The position numbers and the translations under genes were made by a program. The notes under the pieces were generated by a model that did no database searches, had not been told where the DNA came from, and worked only from the letters and a program-made list of their open reading frames with translations. From Halorubrum laminariae (GTDB lineage: Archaea > Halobacteriota > Halobacteria > Halobacteriales > Haloferacaceae), in contig NZ_JANHDL010000007.1 of assembly GCF_024494655.1 (NCBI RefSeq), positions 1-64,000 of the forward strand: a DNA stretch of 64,000 nt, given 5' to 3'. Position 1 is the stretch's first letter; each line of letters begins with the position of its first letter. This document shows, piece by piece, positions 54,585 to 63,673 of this stretch.

Positions 54585-55106
54585 ATGAGCACGGAAGAAT
54601 CACAGGACGACTCGCCGGAGGAGGAAGAAGACCTCCAGTACTTCGTCCGGATCGGGGGCGCGGACCTCGACGGGACGAAGACGGTCGAGCGAAGCCTGTC
54701 CGAACTCGACGGCATCGGCACGCGCACGGCGCGGCTGGTCGCCGAGAAGGCCAACGTGGACCGCAACGCCACGTTCGGTCTCCTCGACGAGGGTGACATC
54801 GACGCGGTGGTCGACATCGCAGAGAACCTCGAAGACCACGTCCCGTCGTGGATGACGAACAGACAGAACGACTTCTACTCCGGAGAGACGACGCACCTCG
54901 TCGGCACCGACGTCAGCGAGAAGCGTCGTCACGACATCAACCGGATGAAGATCATCGAATCGTACAAGGGCGTTCGCCACAAGCGCGGCCAGAAGGTACG
55001 CGGCCAGCGCACGAAGTCCACGGGCCGCTCCGAGGGCACCATCGGCGTCAACGTCGAAGAGATCCGCGAGGAGATGGCGGAAGACGAAGCGGGTGACGAG
55101 GAATGA
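54585..55106 (+). CDS. rpsM: Ribosomal protein uS13
   Basis: A 173-residue small-subunit protein that contacts 16S head and P-site tRNA. After an acidic N-terminal extension ([20 protein letters not shown]) come the HhH motif ([19 protein letters not shown]) and C-terminal [20 protein letters not shown], then the basic tail [20 protein letters not shown]. First protein gene of the cluster; the stop overlaps uS4 (ATGA). Confidence 0.96.
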   Translation: MSTEESQDDSPEEEEDLQYFVRIGGADLDGTKTVERSLSELDGIGTRTARLVAEKANVDRNATFGLLDEGDIDAVVDIAENLEDHVPSWMTNRQNDFYSGETTHLVGTDVSEKRRHDINRMKIIESYKGVRHKRGQKVRGQRTKSTGRSEGTIGVNVEEIREEMAEDEAGDEE

Positions 55107-55630
55107 GCACCGGCAAGAACACCAAAGGCTACGAGACGCCGAACCACCCGTACCAAGGCGAGCGGATCGCCGAGGAGTCGGACCTCCTCTCGCGGTACGG
55201 CCTGAAGAACAAAGAGGAATTCTGGCGCGCCCAGTCCGAACTGCGCAGTATGCGCCGCGAGGCGCGGCGACTGCTCGGCGAGGCTCAGGGCGACGTCGAC
55301 GCCGCCCAGGAGGCCGGCTCGGAGTTCGTCGCACGGCTCCGCCGCATCGGCATCCTCGGCGACAACGACGACATCTCGACGGTCCTGTCACTCGACGTGA
55401 CGGACCTGCTCGAACGCCGTCTCCAGACGGTCGTCTACCGGCAGGGTCTCGCGTCCTCGACGCAGCAGGCCCGCCAGTTCCTCGTCCACGGCCACATCAC
55501 CGTCGACGGGGCGCGCGTGACGCGCCCCTCGGTGAAGGTCGACGTGGCCGACGAGGGAACCATCGACTTCGACGAGAACAGCCCGCTCGCGGACGATCTC
55601 CACCCCGAGCGCGCGGAGTCACAGGAGTAA
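55103..55630 (+). CDS. rpsD: Ribosomal protein uS4
   Basis: A 175-residue archaeal S4 with [20 protein letters not shown] at the N-terminus and an S4 RNA-binding domain ([20 protein letters not shown] followed by [20 protein letters not shown]). It is an early assembly protein of the 30S. The 4-base overlap with uS13 couples their translation. Confidence 0.96.
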   Translation: MSTGKNTKGYETPNHPYQGERIAEESDLLSRYGLKNKEEFWRAQSELRSMRREARRLLGEAQGDVDAAQEAGSEFVARLRRIGILGDNDDISTVLSLDVTDLLERRLQTVVYRQGLASSTQQARQFLVHGHITVDGARVTRPSVKVDVADEGTIDFDENSPLADDLHPERAESQE

Positions 55631-55636
55631 CTAACC

Positions 55637-56026
55637 ATGAGTGAATCCGAGGACGGAAAGTGGGGAATCGCCCACGTGTACGCATCGTTCAACAACACGC
55701 TCATCACGGTCACCGACGAGACGGGAGCCGAGACGATCGCCAAGTCGTCCGGCGGCACCGTGGTGAAACAGAACCGCGACGAGGCGTCGCCGTACGCCGC
55801 CATGCAGATGGCGGAAGTCGTCGCCGAGCGCGTCAAAGACGCCGGCTTGGAGGGCGTGCACGTTCGCGTGCGCGGCCCGGGCGGCAACCTCAACAAATCC
55901 ACCGGTCCCGGTGCGCAGGCGACGATCCGAGCGCTCTCGCGCGCTGGCGTCGAGATCGGCCGGATCGAAGATGTCACGCCTATCCCGCACGACGGGACGA
56001 AGGCACCGAAGAACAAGCGAGTCTGA
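55637..56026 (+). CDS. rpsK: Ribosomal protein uS11
   Basis: A 129-residue protein of the 30S platform. [20 protein letters not shown] and [20 protein letters not shown] are the family motifs; it ends [17 protein letters not shown]. It follows uS4 after 6 bases. Confidence 0.96.
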   Translation: MSESEDGKWGIAHVYASFNNTLITVTDETGAETIAKSSGGTVVKQNRDEASPYAAMQMAEVVAERVKDAGLEGVHVRVRGPGGNLNKSTGPGAQATIRALSRAGVEIGRIEDVTPIPHDGTKAPKNKRV

Positions 56027-56027
56027 C

Positions 56028-56780
56028 ATGAGTGACGCAGATTTCGACGTTGAGTACGTCGAACGGGACGAACGCAGCGCGCGGGTGTTGATCCGCGGGC
56101 TCACTCCGGCGTTCGCGAACGGCATCCGCCGCGCGATGATCGCCGACGTCCCGACGTTCTCGATCGACACCGTTCGGTTCGTCGAGAACTCCTCCGTCAT
56201 GTTCGACGAGATGATCGGCCTGCGGCTGGGGCTCATTCCCCTCACGACCCCGCTCGACGACTTCGAGGTCGGCGACGAGGTCACGCTCGCACTCGACGTC
56301 GAGGGGCCCGCGACGGCCTACTCAGGCGACATCGAGAGCGCCGATCCGCTGGTCGAGGTCGCAGACGACAACGTCCCGATCATCGAGCTGAAGGAGGGAC
56401 AGCGGCTGGAGTTCGAGGCTGACGCGGTGTTAGACACCGGAAAGGAGCACGCCAAACACCAAGGCGGCGTCTCCGTCGGCTACCGACACCTCCAGCGCAT
56501 CGCCGTCGATGGCGACCGCGGCGAGTTCGACGAGGACGAGTCGCAGATCCTCCGTGGCGTCGTCGAGACGCCAGAGGGCGACGTCGTGCTCACGGACGAG
56601 TTCGACAACGACCTCTCAAACCGGTACCCCGGCAAGGAAGTCAGCGTCGAGGATGTCCCCGGTACGTTCGTCTTCCATATCGAGACGGACGGATCGTTCA
56701 GCGTCGAGGAACTGCTGCTCCGCGCGATCGACTCCCTCGAGGAGCGCGCGGACGAACTACAGACGAAAGTCACGGTCTAA
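56028..56780 (+). CDS. rpoD: RNA polymerase subunit Rpo3 (D)
   Basis: A 250-residue alpha-like assembly subunit, starting [20 protein letters not shown], with [20 protein letters not shown] (alpha-motif) and the insert domain at 75-190. The Cys residues that bind a 4Fe-4S cluster in D of some other archaea are absent here, with [20 protein letters not shown] in that region. Closely follows uS11, with 1 base between stop and ATG. Confidence 0.95.
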   Translation: MSDADFDVEYVERDERSARVLIRGLTPAFANGIRRAMIADVPTFSIDTVRFVENSSVMFDEMIGLRLGLIPLTTPLDDFEVGDEVTLALDVEGPATAYSGDIESADPLVEVADDNVPIIELKEGQRLEFEADAVLDTGKEHAKHQGGVSVGYRHLQRIAVDGDRGEFDEDESQILRGVVETPEGDVVLTDEFDNDLSNRYPGKEVSVEDVPGTFVFHIETDGSFSVEELLLRAIDSLEERADELQTKVTV

Positions 56781-56868
56781 CGTAATGACGGACCTTCGAA
56801 CCACCCGGTCGGCGCTCGCCCCTGCCCGCAGTCGCGACGCCGACGCTCGCGCCGCCGAACGGTCGCGT

Positions 56869-56889
56869 GGTCCCGGTGACACCGGGACC
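56869..56889 (+). promoter_or_regulatory. Near-perfect inverted repeat between rpoD and tRNA-Leu
   Basis: GGTCCCGGTG and CACCGGGACC are exact complements around a single A. It lies 89 bases after the rpoD stop and 40 before tRNA-Leu. It could be a terminator stem without T-run, a processing signal for the tRNA, or an attenuator; the sequence cannot decide. Confidence 0.6.
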
Positions 56890-56929
56890 GAAAGTGGTTT
56901 GAAGGGAGCCGGATTACGCAGGAGTGCAC

Positions 56930-57014
56930 GCAGGGATAGCCAAGTCAGGCCAACGGCGCAGCGTTCAGGGCGCTGTCCTGTAGAGGTCCGCAGGTTCAAA
57001 TCCTGCTCCCTGCA
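56930..57014 (+). tRNA. tRNA-Leu (CAG)
   Basis: Acceptor GCAGGGA/TCCCTGC with discriminator A. Anticodon arm CAGCG/CGCTG with loop TTCAGGG, anticodon CAG. A long variable arm (TCCTGTAGAGGTCC) is typical of Leu tRNAs. T-arm GCAGGTTCAAATCCTGC. Embedded between rpoD and eL18, as in other haloarchaea. Confidence 0.95.
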
Positions 57015-57040
57015 CTCCGTTTTCAACGAACTCTCCACAC

Positions 57041-57047
57041 AGGAGGG
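57041..57047 (+). promoter_or_regulatory. Strong ribosome binding site of the eL18 gene
   Basis: AGGAGGG, 6 bases before the ATG at 57054, matches the 16S anti-SD. This fits an internal, leadered gene in a transcript that also carries tRNA-Leu. Confidence 0.8.
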
Positions 57048-57053
57048 ACAGCT

Positions 57054-57407
57054 ATGAGTAGCAAGACGAATCCGAAATTACAGAACCTCATCGCCGATCT
57101 GAAGTCGGTTTCGCGCGATTCCGGAGCCAACGTGTGGCTGGATATCGCGGACCGACTGGAGAAGCCACGGCGCACGCACGCTGAGGTCAACCTGGGCCGT
57201 ATCGAACGATACGCGCAGGAAGACGAGACGGTCGTCGTCCCCGGCAAGGTGCTGGGCAGCGGTGTGCTTGAAAAGAACGTCACCGTCGCCGCCGTCGATT
57301 TCTCGGGAACTGCCCGCACGAAGATCGACCAGGCCGGCGAAGCGGTGTCACTCGAACAGTTCGTCGAACAGAACCCCGAAGGAAGCAACGTCCGGGTGAT
57401 TCGATGA
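57054..57407 (+). CDS. rpl18e: Ribosomal protein eL18
   Basis: A 117-residue large-subunit protein. [20 protein letters not shown] at the N-terminus, [20 protein letters not shown] and [20 protein letters not shown] are family motifs. Strong SD 6 bases upstream. Its stop overlaps uL13 by 4 bases. Confidence 0.96.
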   Translation: MSSKTNPKLQNLIADLKSVSRDSGANVWLDIADRLEKPRRTHAEVNLGRIERYAQEDETVVVPGKVLGSGVLEKNVTVAAVDFSGTARTKIDQAGEAVSLEQFVEQNPEGSNVRVIR

Positions 57408-57853
57408 GTCTCGCGAAGATCGACGCGGATGTCGTCGTCGACGCCCGCGACTGCATCCTCGGCCGCGTCTCCTCGGAGGTCGCCCAGCGCGCCCTCGCCG
57501 GGGAGTCCGTCGCCGTCGTCAACGCCGAACACGCCGTCATCACCGGCAACGAAGAGGCGACGATGGAGACGTACCACACCCGCGCGGAGCTCGGCTCCGA
57601 CAGTGGCCCGTACTACCCGAAGCGCCCCGACCGGATCTTCAAGCGTGCCATTCGCGGCATGCTGCCGTACAAGACGGAAGACGGCCGCGAGGCGCTTTCG
57701 AACGTTCGCGTCTACGTGGGTAACCCCTACGAGCGCGACGACGACGCCGAGAGCGTCGTCCTCGACGGTACCTCGCTGGACCGACTCTCGAACATCAAAT
57801 TCACCACGCTCGGTGACATCTCCGAGTCTCTGGGAGCTAACGTCACATGGTAA
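57404..57853 (+). CDS. rplM: Ribosomal protein uL13
   Basis: A 149-residue protein of the 50[21 protein letters not shown] and VTGN-like [13 protein letters not shown] are family parts, with [20 protein letters not shown] later. Starts in the overlap ATGA with eL18 and overlaps uS9 by 7 bases. Confidence 0.96.
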   Translation: MSLAKIDADVVVDARDCILGRVSSEVAQRALAGESVAVVNAEHAVITGNEEATMETYHTRAELGSDSGPYYPKRPDRIFKRAIRGMLPYKTEDGREALSNVRVYVGNPYERDDDAESVVLDGTSLDRLSNIKFTTLGDISESLGANVTW

Positions 57854-58245
57854 CGAACACCTCAGGCAAGAAGAAGACGGCCGTCGCTCGCGCAACGGTG
57901 CGCGACGGCGAGGGCCGCGTTCGCATCAACTCCCAGCCCGTCGAGCTGGTCGAACCGGAGCAGGCACGGCTCAAGATGCTAGAACCGTTCCGAATCGCCG
58001 GCGAGGAGCTTCGCGACGGCGTCGACATCGACGTCTCCGTCGAGGGCGGCGGCTTCAGCGGTCAGGCCGACGCCGCTCGCACCGCCATCGCGCGCGGGAT
58101 CGTTCAACATCTCGGCGACGCGGAGCTGCGCGACGCCTACATGAACTTCGACCGAACGCTCCTGGTCAACGACGTTCGCCAGTCCGAACCCAAGAAGTGG
58201 GGCGGACCGGGTGCGCGTGCTCGCTACCAGAAGTCCTACCGCTGA
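57847..58245 (+). CDS. rpsI: Ribosomal protein uS9
   Basis: A 132-residue protein. [20 protein letters not shown] opens, [20 protein letters not shown] is the core, and the tail [10 protein letters not shown] reaches the P-site tRNA. The start lies 7 bases before the uL13 stop. Confidence 0.96.
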   Translation: MVTNTSGKKKTAVARATVRDGEGRVRINSQPVELVEPEQARLKMLEPFRIAGEELRDGVDIDVSVEGGGFSGQADAARTAIARGIVQHLGDAELRDAYMNFDRTLLVNDVRQSEPKKWGGPGARARYQKSYR

Positions 58246-58257
58246 GGTGATCCAGTT

Positions 58258-58452
58258 ATGATGATCCCCGTTCGGTGTTTCACGTGCGGCAACGTCGTGG
58301 GTGAACACTGGGAAGAATTCAAGGAGCGAGCCCGCGAGGGCGACGAGGACCCCGGCGCGGTTCTCGACGAACTCGGCGTCGACCGGCACTGCTGTCGCCG
58401 GATGATGGTCAGCCACCGGGACCTCGTCGACGTCGTCTCCCCGTACCAGTAA
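58258..58452 (+). CDS. rpoN: RNA polymerase subunit Rpo10 (N)
   Basis: A 64-residue zinc-binding subunit with [20 protein letters not shown] and [20 protein letters not shown]; the CxxC...CC set binds zinc and contacts Rpo3. ATG at 58258 or 58261. 12 bases after uS9 and 1 before Rpo6. Confidence 0.96.
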   Translation: MMIPVRCFTCGNVVGEHWEEFKERAREGDEDPGAVLDELGVDRHCCRRMMVSHRDLVDVVSPYQ

Positions 58453-58453
58453 C

Positions 58454-58636
58454 ATGTCTGCACAACGATATAATCGATACGAGAAGGCGCGCATCCTCGG
58501 TGCAAGAGCGCTGCAGGTGTCGTACGGTGCGCCCGTGCTGATCGAGTCTGACCAGACGGAGCCCATTCTCGTCGCCGCGGAGGAGTACGACGCGGGTGTG
58601 CTCCCCTTCACCGTCCGACGGGAGGGTGAGAAATGA
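58454..58636 (+). CDS. rpoK: RNA polymerase subunit Rpo6 (K/omega)
   Basis: A 60-residue omega homologue: [20 protein letters not shown] then [20 protein letters not shown]. The family-typical P-L-x-I in the C-terminal strand is read here as VLPFTVRRE. It stabilises the largest subunits. The stop overlaps enolase (ATGA). Confidence 0.95.
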   Translation: MSAQRYNRYEKARILGARALQVSYGAPVLIESDQTEPILVAAEEYDAGVLPFTVRREGEK

Positions 58637-59835
58637 CGCGAATCACGAGCGTCTCGCTGCGCCGCGTGCTCGACTCGCGGGGCAACCCGACGGTCGAGGC
58701 CGACGTGCTCACCGAGTCCGGCGGCTTCGGTCGGGGAGCGGCCCCGAGCGGGGCGTCCACCGGCGAGTACGAGGCGATCGAACTGCCGGCGAGCGAGGCG
58801 ATCGCGAAGGCCCGAGAGCACGCCGTTCCGCGGGTCGAAGGGCTCTACGCCGGCGACCAGCGCGCCGTCGACAACGCCCTGCGCGCGGCCGACGGCACCG
58901 ACGACTTCTCCGCGATCGGCGCGAACAGCGCGGTCGCGATCTCGATGGCGGCCGCGAAGGCCGCCGCCGACGTGCTCGGCGCGCCGTTGTACCAGCACCT
59001 CGGCGGCGCGTTCCGCGGCGACAACTTCCCCGTTCCGCTCGGCAACGTCGTCGGCGGCGGCGAACACGCCAAAGAGGCCACGCACATTCAGGAGTTTCTC
59101 GCCGCACCCGTGGGTGCGCCGAGCGTCTCCGAGGCCGTCTTCGCGAACGCCGCGGTCCACGCGTCGGTCGCGGACGTGCTCGACGAGCGCGGCGTCCCGG
59201 CGGCGAAGGGCGACGAGGGCGCGTGGGCACCGCCGATATCGGACGCGGACGCGTTTGAGGTCGTCGAGGAGGCGGTCGACCGCGTCGAGAGCGAGGTGGG
59301 CTTCGAGATCCGCTTCGGGCTCGACATGGCAGCCGCGGAGCTGTACGACGACGACCGCGAGGCGTACGTGTACGGCGACGAGACGAAGTCGACGGACGAG
59401 CAGGTCGAGTACGTCGCCGGACTCGTCGACGAGTACGACCTCGCGTACGTCGAGGATCCCCTCGACGAGAACGACTACGAGGCGTTCGCGGAGCTGACGG
59501 ACCGGGTCGGCGACCGGACGCTGATCTGCGGTGACGACCTGTTCGTCACCAACGTCGAACGACTCCGGGAGGGGATCGACGTCGGCGCGGCAAACAGCAT
59601 CCTGATCAAGCCGAATCAGATCGGGACTTTGTCGGACGCGTTCGATGCGGTCGAACTCGCCGCCCGAAACGGGTACGAGACGGTTATCTCTCACCGCTCG
59701 GGCGAGACGGAGGACACGACCATCGCACACCTCGCCGTGGCGACCGACGCCGGCTACATCAAGACCGGCACGGTCGGCGGCGAGCGCACTGCCAAGCTGA
59801 ACGAACTGGTCCGCATCGCGGACGGCGCGGTATGA
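58633..59835 (+). CDS. eno: Enolase
   Basis: A 400-residue glycolytic enzyme (2-phosphoglycerate to PEP). Family motifs: [37 protein letters not shown], metal-binding acids in [18 protein letters not shown] and [10 protein letters not shown], catalytic Lys in LIKPNQIGT and HRSGETEDT. Its place in the r-protein/RNAP operon is a known archaeal arrangement and links energy metabolism to growth. Confidence 0.97.
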   Translation: MTRITSVSLRRVLDSRGNPTVEADVLTESGGFGRGAAPSGASTGEYEAIELPASEAIAKAREHAVPRVEGLYAGDQRAVDNALRAADGTDDFSAIGANSAVAISMAAAKAAADVLGAPLYQHLGGAFRGDNFPVPLGNVVGGGEHAKEATHIQEFLAAPVGAPSVSEAVFANAAVHASVADVLDERGVPAAKGDEGAWAPPISDADAFEVVEEAVDRVESEVGFEIRFGLDMAAAELYDDDREAYVYGDETKSTDEQVEYVAGLVDEYDLAYVEDPLDENDYEAFAELTDRVGDRTLICGDDLFVTNVERLREGIDVGAANSILIKPNQIGTLSDAFDAVELAARNGYETVISHRSGETEDTTIAHLAVATDAGYIKTGTVGGERTAKLNELVRIADGAV

Positions 59836-59850
59836 CGGACACCCACACGC

Positions 59851-60681
59851 ATGAGTGAAGACAACGACGCGGTCGAACTCGACGACGCGGAGACCGAGGC
59901 GGTCGACGCGGCGGTCGAGGAGGAGGCCGACACGACCGAAGAACCGACCGCCGACGCGGCCGCCGACGGGGCGTCCGCCGACGCCGAACCCGGAGACGCC
60001 GAATCCGCCGAGGCCGCCGACGTGACGGCGGATGCGGACGACGATGTCGCAGACGAGGAGGAGACCTCCCCGTTCGACGACAACGTCATGCCCGACGACG
60101 ATGTCGACCTGCTGATCCCCGTCGAGGACTACCTCTCCGCGGGTGTCCACATCGGGACCCAGCAGAAGACGAAGGACATGGAGCGGTTCATCCACCGCGT
60201 CCGCGACGACGGCCTGTACGTGCTCGACGTGAGCACGACGGACCAGCGCATCCGCACCGCCGCGGACTTCCTCGCGAACTACAATCCCGAACAGATCCTC
60301 GTCACGTCTTCGCGGCAGTACGGTCGGTTCCCAGCCGAGAAGTTCGCGGACGCCATCGGCGCTCGCGCCCGCACGGGACGGTTCATCCCCGGCACGCTGA
60401 CGAACCCCGACTACGCCGGCTACATCGAGCCGGACGTCGTTGTGGTGACCGACCCGATCGGCGACGCACAGGCCGTCAAGGAGGCCATCACCGTCGGCAT
60501 TCCCGTGATCGCGATGTGCGACTCCAACAACCAGCTGTCGAACGTCGACCTGGTCATCCCGACCAACAACAAGGGTCGACGCGCGCTGTCGGTCGTCTAC
60601 TGGCTGCTCGCCAACGAGACGCTCGACCGCCGCGGCGCTGACACCGTCTTCGCGCTCGACGATTTCGAAGACGACCTCTGA
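59851..60681 (+). CDS. rpsB: Ribosomal protein uS2 with long acidic N-terminal extension
   Basis: A 276-residue protein. Residues 1-85 are an Asp/Glu/Ala-rich extension; the S2 core starts at [40 protein letters not shown] and [20 protein letters not shown] are family motifs. Haloarchaeal S2 proteins carry acidic extensions, but 85 residues seems long. It ends the operon; after 36 bases comes an opposing gene. Confidence 0.95.
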   Translation: MSEDNDAVELDDAETEAVDAAVEEEADTTEEPTADAAADGASADAEPGDAESAEAADVTADADDDVADEEETSPFDDNVMPDDDVDLLIPVEDYLSAGVHIGTQQKTKDMERFIHRVRDDGLYVLDVSTTDQRIRTAADFLANYNPEQILVTSSRQYGRFPAEKFADAIGARARTGRFIPGTLTNPDYAGYIEPDVVVVTDPIGDAQAVKEAITVGIPVIAMCDSNNQLSNVDLVIPTNNKGRRALSVVYWLLANETLDRRGADTVFALDDFEDDL

Positions 60682-60717
60682 GACGGCGTTTCACGTTCGA
60701 GTTCGACTTTTCTGCGA

Positions 60718-61068
60718 CTACAGGAGATCGATCGTGAGAGGGTAGTCCCACGTCTCTCCGCCTGCGGCTTTCACTGCCCCGATGACGACCAGCACGGTAT
60801 TGACGACGCCGAGGGCGGGAAACACCAGAAACCCGATTCCGGCGAGCGCGAACGCGACTGTGAGCGCGACGAACGAATAGATCGCGAAGCAGATCTGCCA
60901 GTTGATCGCGTTCCGCGCGTTCTCTCTGACGAAGGCGTCCTCGGTGACGACGTAGATCACGAGTGGACCGGCGATCCACGCGAACAGCGCGAGAACGTGT
61001 GCGATCGCGGCAAAGGCCGTGTTTCTGCTCGATCCGCTGACTCCGACGCCCGCTGCTGTGGATGCCAT
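60718..61068 (-). CDS. DUF4870 family membrane protein
   Basis: A 116-residue membrane protein with three or four helices. IAHVLALFAWIAGPLVIYVV, then FVRENARNAINWQICFAIYS (the family signature NARNAxNxQ), and later LGVVNTVLVVIGAVKAAGGE. This matches DUF4870 (Tic20-like) small membrane proteins, function unknown. Start ATG at 61066-61068. Confidence 0.85.
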   Translation of the reverse strand: MASTAAGVGVSGSSRNTAFAAIAHVLALFAWIAGPLVIYVVTEDAFVRENARNAINWQICFAIYSFVALTVAFALAGIGFLVFPALGVVNTVLVVIGAVKAAGGETWDYPLTIDLL

Positions 61069-61123
61069 GGGCCCGATACCGCCGGTTTCGTATATAAGCC
61101 GACCACGTCACGTTACCCGGCCG

Positions 61124-61693
61124 CTACTCTTCGGCCACTGGTTCCGGCTCCGACTGCGCGTGCTCGTCTAACGCCCACCGCGACTCGATCTCGCGGTTCG
61201 CGAGCACGATCCGGTTCCCGTCGTCCGAGTCGATACGCGTCTTCCGCAGTTCGATCGCGGCGACGGTCCCCGTCACGCCTTTCGCTTCGATGCGGTCGCC
61301 GGGGTTGAAGTCCGGATCCCGAAGGAGGTAGACGCCCGCGACGGTGTCCTCGATCATCTCTGAGAGGGCGTAGGAGACGCCGAGCGCGATGAAGCCGACG
61401 GCGGTCCCGAGACTGGCCGCGACGTCACCCATCCCGACGACCTTCAGGAACGTGAGCCCGACGCCGAACCACAGGAAGATGGCGACGACCGTGACGAGCA
61501 GGTTCCCGATCAGCGCCCGATCGCCGGCGTAGATCCGTCCGACTGACCGGTCGACGATCGCGAGCACGATCCGAACGACTACGTACGCGAGCGTGAGGAA
61601 GACCAGCCCCGAGAGAACGCGCGGGACCGCGGCGGCAAGTCCGTTGAGGAACCCCCGAAGGGACTCCGCAAGTAGGTTTGAGAGGATCTGCAT
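61124..61693 (-). CDS. Small MscS-type channel-like protein
   Basis: A 189-residue protein with an N-terminal amphipathic helix, helices at about 25-48 and 62-85, and a Gly/Ala-rich pore-like stretch GDVAASLGTAVGFIALGVSY. It ends with the beta domain (FNPGDRIEAKGVTGTVAAIE, IVLANREIESRWAL), much shorter than the usual MscS C-terminal domain. Probably a mini mechanosensitive channel. The frame stays open to 62854 antisense to mvk; I chose the ATG at 61691-61693. Confidence 0.82.
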   Translation of the reverse strand: MQILSNLLAESLRGFLNGLAAAVPRVLSGLVFLTLAYVVVRIVLAIVDRSVGRIYAGDRALIGNLLVTVVAIFLWFGVGLTFLKVVGMGDVAASLGTAVGFIALGVSYALSEMIEDTVAGVYLLRDPDFNPGDRIEAKGVTGTVAAIELRKTRIDSDDGNRIVLANREIESRWALDEHAQSEPEPVAEE

Positions 61694-61798
61694 GGCACAC
61701 GCGACGGGAGCGACAGACGAAAAGGTGGGGGGACTGCGGAGGATGTCGCCCGGGGACCAAGCGCAACGCCTGTAAGCACGCGGAGAGAGGAGATTCGT

Positions 61799-62815
61799 AT
61801 GACCGTCTGTGACGCGCCGGGGAAGGTGTACCTCTTCGGCGAACACGCCGTCGTGTACGGCGAGCCGGCCGTGCCCGCGGCGATCGAGCGCCGAGCAACC
61901 GTGTCCGCCGAGCCCCGTGGCGACGATCACGTCCGCGTCGAGGCCGAGGATCTCTCGCTCGACGGGTTCACCGTGGAGTACGCGGGCGGCACGGAGGTCC
62001 GACCGGACGTCGACGTGCCGACCCCACTCGTCGAGGCCGCGATGGGCTACGTCGACGCCGCGGTCAGACAGGCCCGAGATGCGGCGAACGCTCCCGACGC
62101 CGGATTCGACATCACGGTCGAGAGCGACATCCCGCTCGGGGCCGGGCTGGGTTCCTCGGCGGCCGTGGTCGTCGCCGGGATCGACGCGGCGACCCGCGCG
62201 CTCGGCAACCCTCTCGAACCGCGCGAACTGGCCGACCGGGCGTATCACGCGGAGTACGAAGTACAGGACGGACAGGCCTCGCGCGCCGACACATTCTGCT
62301 CGACGATGGGCGGTGCGGTCCGGGTCGAAGGCGACAACTGCGAGCCGATAGACGCTCCCAACCTTCCGTTCGTCGTCGGCTTCGACGGCGGTGCCGGCGA
62401 CACCGGAGAGCTGGTCGCCGGCGTCGGGAAACTCCGGGAGGAATACGCGTTCGCCGCCGACACGGTCACGGCGATCGGTGACATCGTCCGAACTGGCGAA
62501 GACCTGCTCGCGGACGCGGATCCGGGCGGAGACCCATCGCCGGCGACGCTTGAGGAACTCGGCGAACTGATGGATTTCAACCACGGACTCCTCGCCGCGC
62601 TCGGTGTCTCCGCGCGCTCGCTCGACACGATGGTGTGGGCCGCCCGAGACGCGGGCGCGCACGGCGCGAAGCTCACGGGTGCCGGCGGGGGCGGCTGTAT
62701 CGTCGCGCTCGATCCGAGCGATCAGACGGAGACCGCGCTCTCGTTCACGCAGGGCTGTGAGGTGACGTTTCGGGCGTCGCTCGCGACGGAGGGCGTCCGG
62801 GTGGTGGAGCCGTGA
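61799..62815 (+). CDS. mvk: Mevalonate kinase
   Basis: A 338-residue GHMP kinase. CDAPGKVYLFGEHAVVYGEP, the ATP motif IPLGAGLGSSAAVV (111-124), and TGAGGGGCIVAL near the C-terminus are diagnostic. It phosphorylates mevalonate for archaeal isoprenoid lipids. The stop overlaps the ipk start (4 bases). Confidence 0.95.
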   Translation: MTVCDAPGKVYLFGEHAVVYGEPAVPAAIERRATVSAEPRGDDHVRVEAEDLSLDGFTVEYAGGTEVRPDVDVPTPLVEAAMGYVDAAVRQARDAANAPDAGFDITVESDIPLGAGLGSSAAVVVAGIDAATRALGNPLEPRELADRAYHAEYEVQDGQASRADTFCSTMGGAVRVEGDNCEPIDAPNLPFVVGFDGGAGDTGELVAGVGKLREEYAFAADTVTAIGDIVRTGEDLLADADPGGDPSPATLEELGELMDFNHGLLAALGVSARSLDTMVWAARDAGAHGAKLTGAGGGGCIVALDPSDQTETALSFTQGCEVTFRASLATEGVRVVEP

Positions 62816-63618
62816 TGGGCGGTGGACCGACCTCCGATTCCGACGCGTCGACACCGCCCGTCGTGCTCAAGCTTGGTGGAAGCCTGATCACAGAGAAAGA
62901 CCGGTCCGAGACGCTCGACGACGCGGCGCTCGACGCGGCCTGCGACTCGATCGCCGCGGCTCGCGATGACGGATCGGTCTCGCGACTCGTGGTCGTTCAC
63001 GGCGGCGGTAGCTTCGGGCATCACCACGCGAGCGAGCACGGCGTCTCGACGACTGCAGGCACGAGCGACGTAGACGCGGTGATGGACATCCACGGTGCGA
63101 TGACGACTCTGAACCGACACGTTCTCGCCCGGCTTCACGAGCGAGGTGTGCCGGCCGTTCCGGTTCACCCGCTTTCGGTCGCTGCCCGCCCCGACGGCGC
63201 GAGCGGCGACCTTGACCTTCCGAGCGCCTCGACGGCGACCTTGCTCGACGAGGGGTTCGTTCCCGTGCTCCACGGCGACGGCGTCGCCACCGCTGGGGCG
63301 GGTGTGACCGTCGTCTCTGGCGACGAACTGGTCGTCGAACTGGCGACCGCGCTCGGTGCGAAACGTGTCGGCGTCTGTTCGACGGTCCCGGGCGTTCTCG
63401 ATGTCGACGGTGACGTGATCGACGCGATAGACGCGTTCGAACCGGTCGCCGACGCGCTCGGTGCGAGCGACGCGACCGACGTTTCTGGTGGAATGGCGGC
63501 GAAGGTCCGCGAACTTCTCGATCTCGACGCGCCGGCACAGGTGTTCGGTGCGGACGGCCTCGCGGCGTTCCTGCGGGGCGACGACGCCGGCACACGGATC
63601 GACGGCGGATCTGAGTGA
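62812..63618 (+). CDS. Isopentenyl phosphate kinase
   Basis: A 268-residue amino-acid-kinase-fold enzyme. VVLKLGGSLITEKDRSETLD is the ATP-binding start, and VVHGGGSFGHHHASEHG contains the catalytic His that is a hallmark of IPK. FVPVLHGDGVATAGAGVTVV, VSGDELVVELATALGAKRVG and DVSGGMAAKVRELLDL follow. It makes isopentenyl diphosphate in the archaeal alternative mevalonate pathway, next to mvk (4-base overlap). Confidence 0.95.
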   Translation: MMGGGPTSDSDASTPPVVLKLGGSLITEKDRSETLDDAALDAACDSIAAARDDGSVSRLVVVHGGGSFGHHHASEHGVSTTAGTSDVDAVMDIHGAMTTLNRHVLARLHERGVPAVPVHPLSVAARPDGASGDLDLPSASTATLLDEGFVPVLHGDGVATAGAGVTVVSGDELVVELATALGAKRVGVCSTVPGVLDVDGDVIDAIDAFEPVADALGASDATDVSGGMAAKVRELLDLDAPAQVFGADGLAAFLRGDDAGTRIDGGSE

Positions 63619-63673
63619 CTGTTCGTTGCGCACGTCGACCCCGGATCAGTGCGAAAGATTGTGTTGGGTCGTC

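Noticed and set aside
57979..60195. 738-codon open frame on the minus strand
   Set aside because: Antisense to uS9, rpoN, rpoK, eno and uS2, all certain genes; no family motif.
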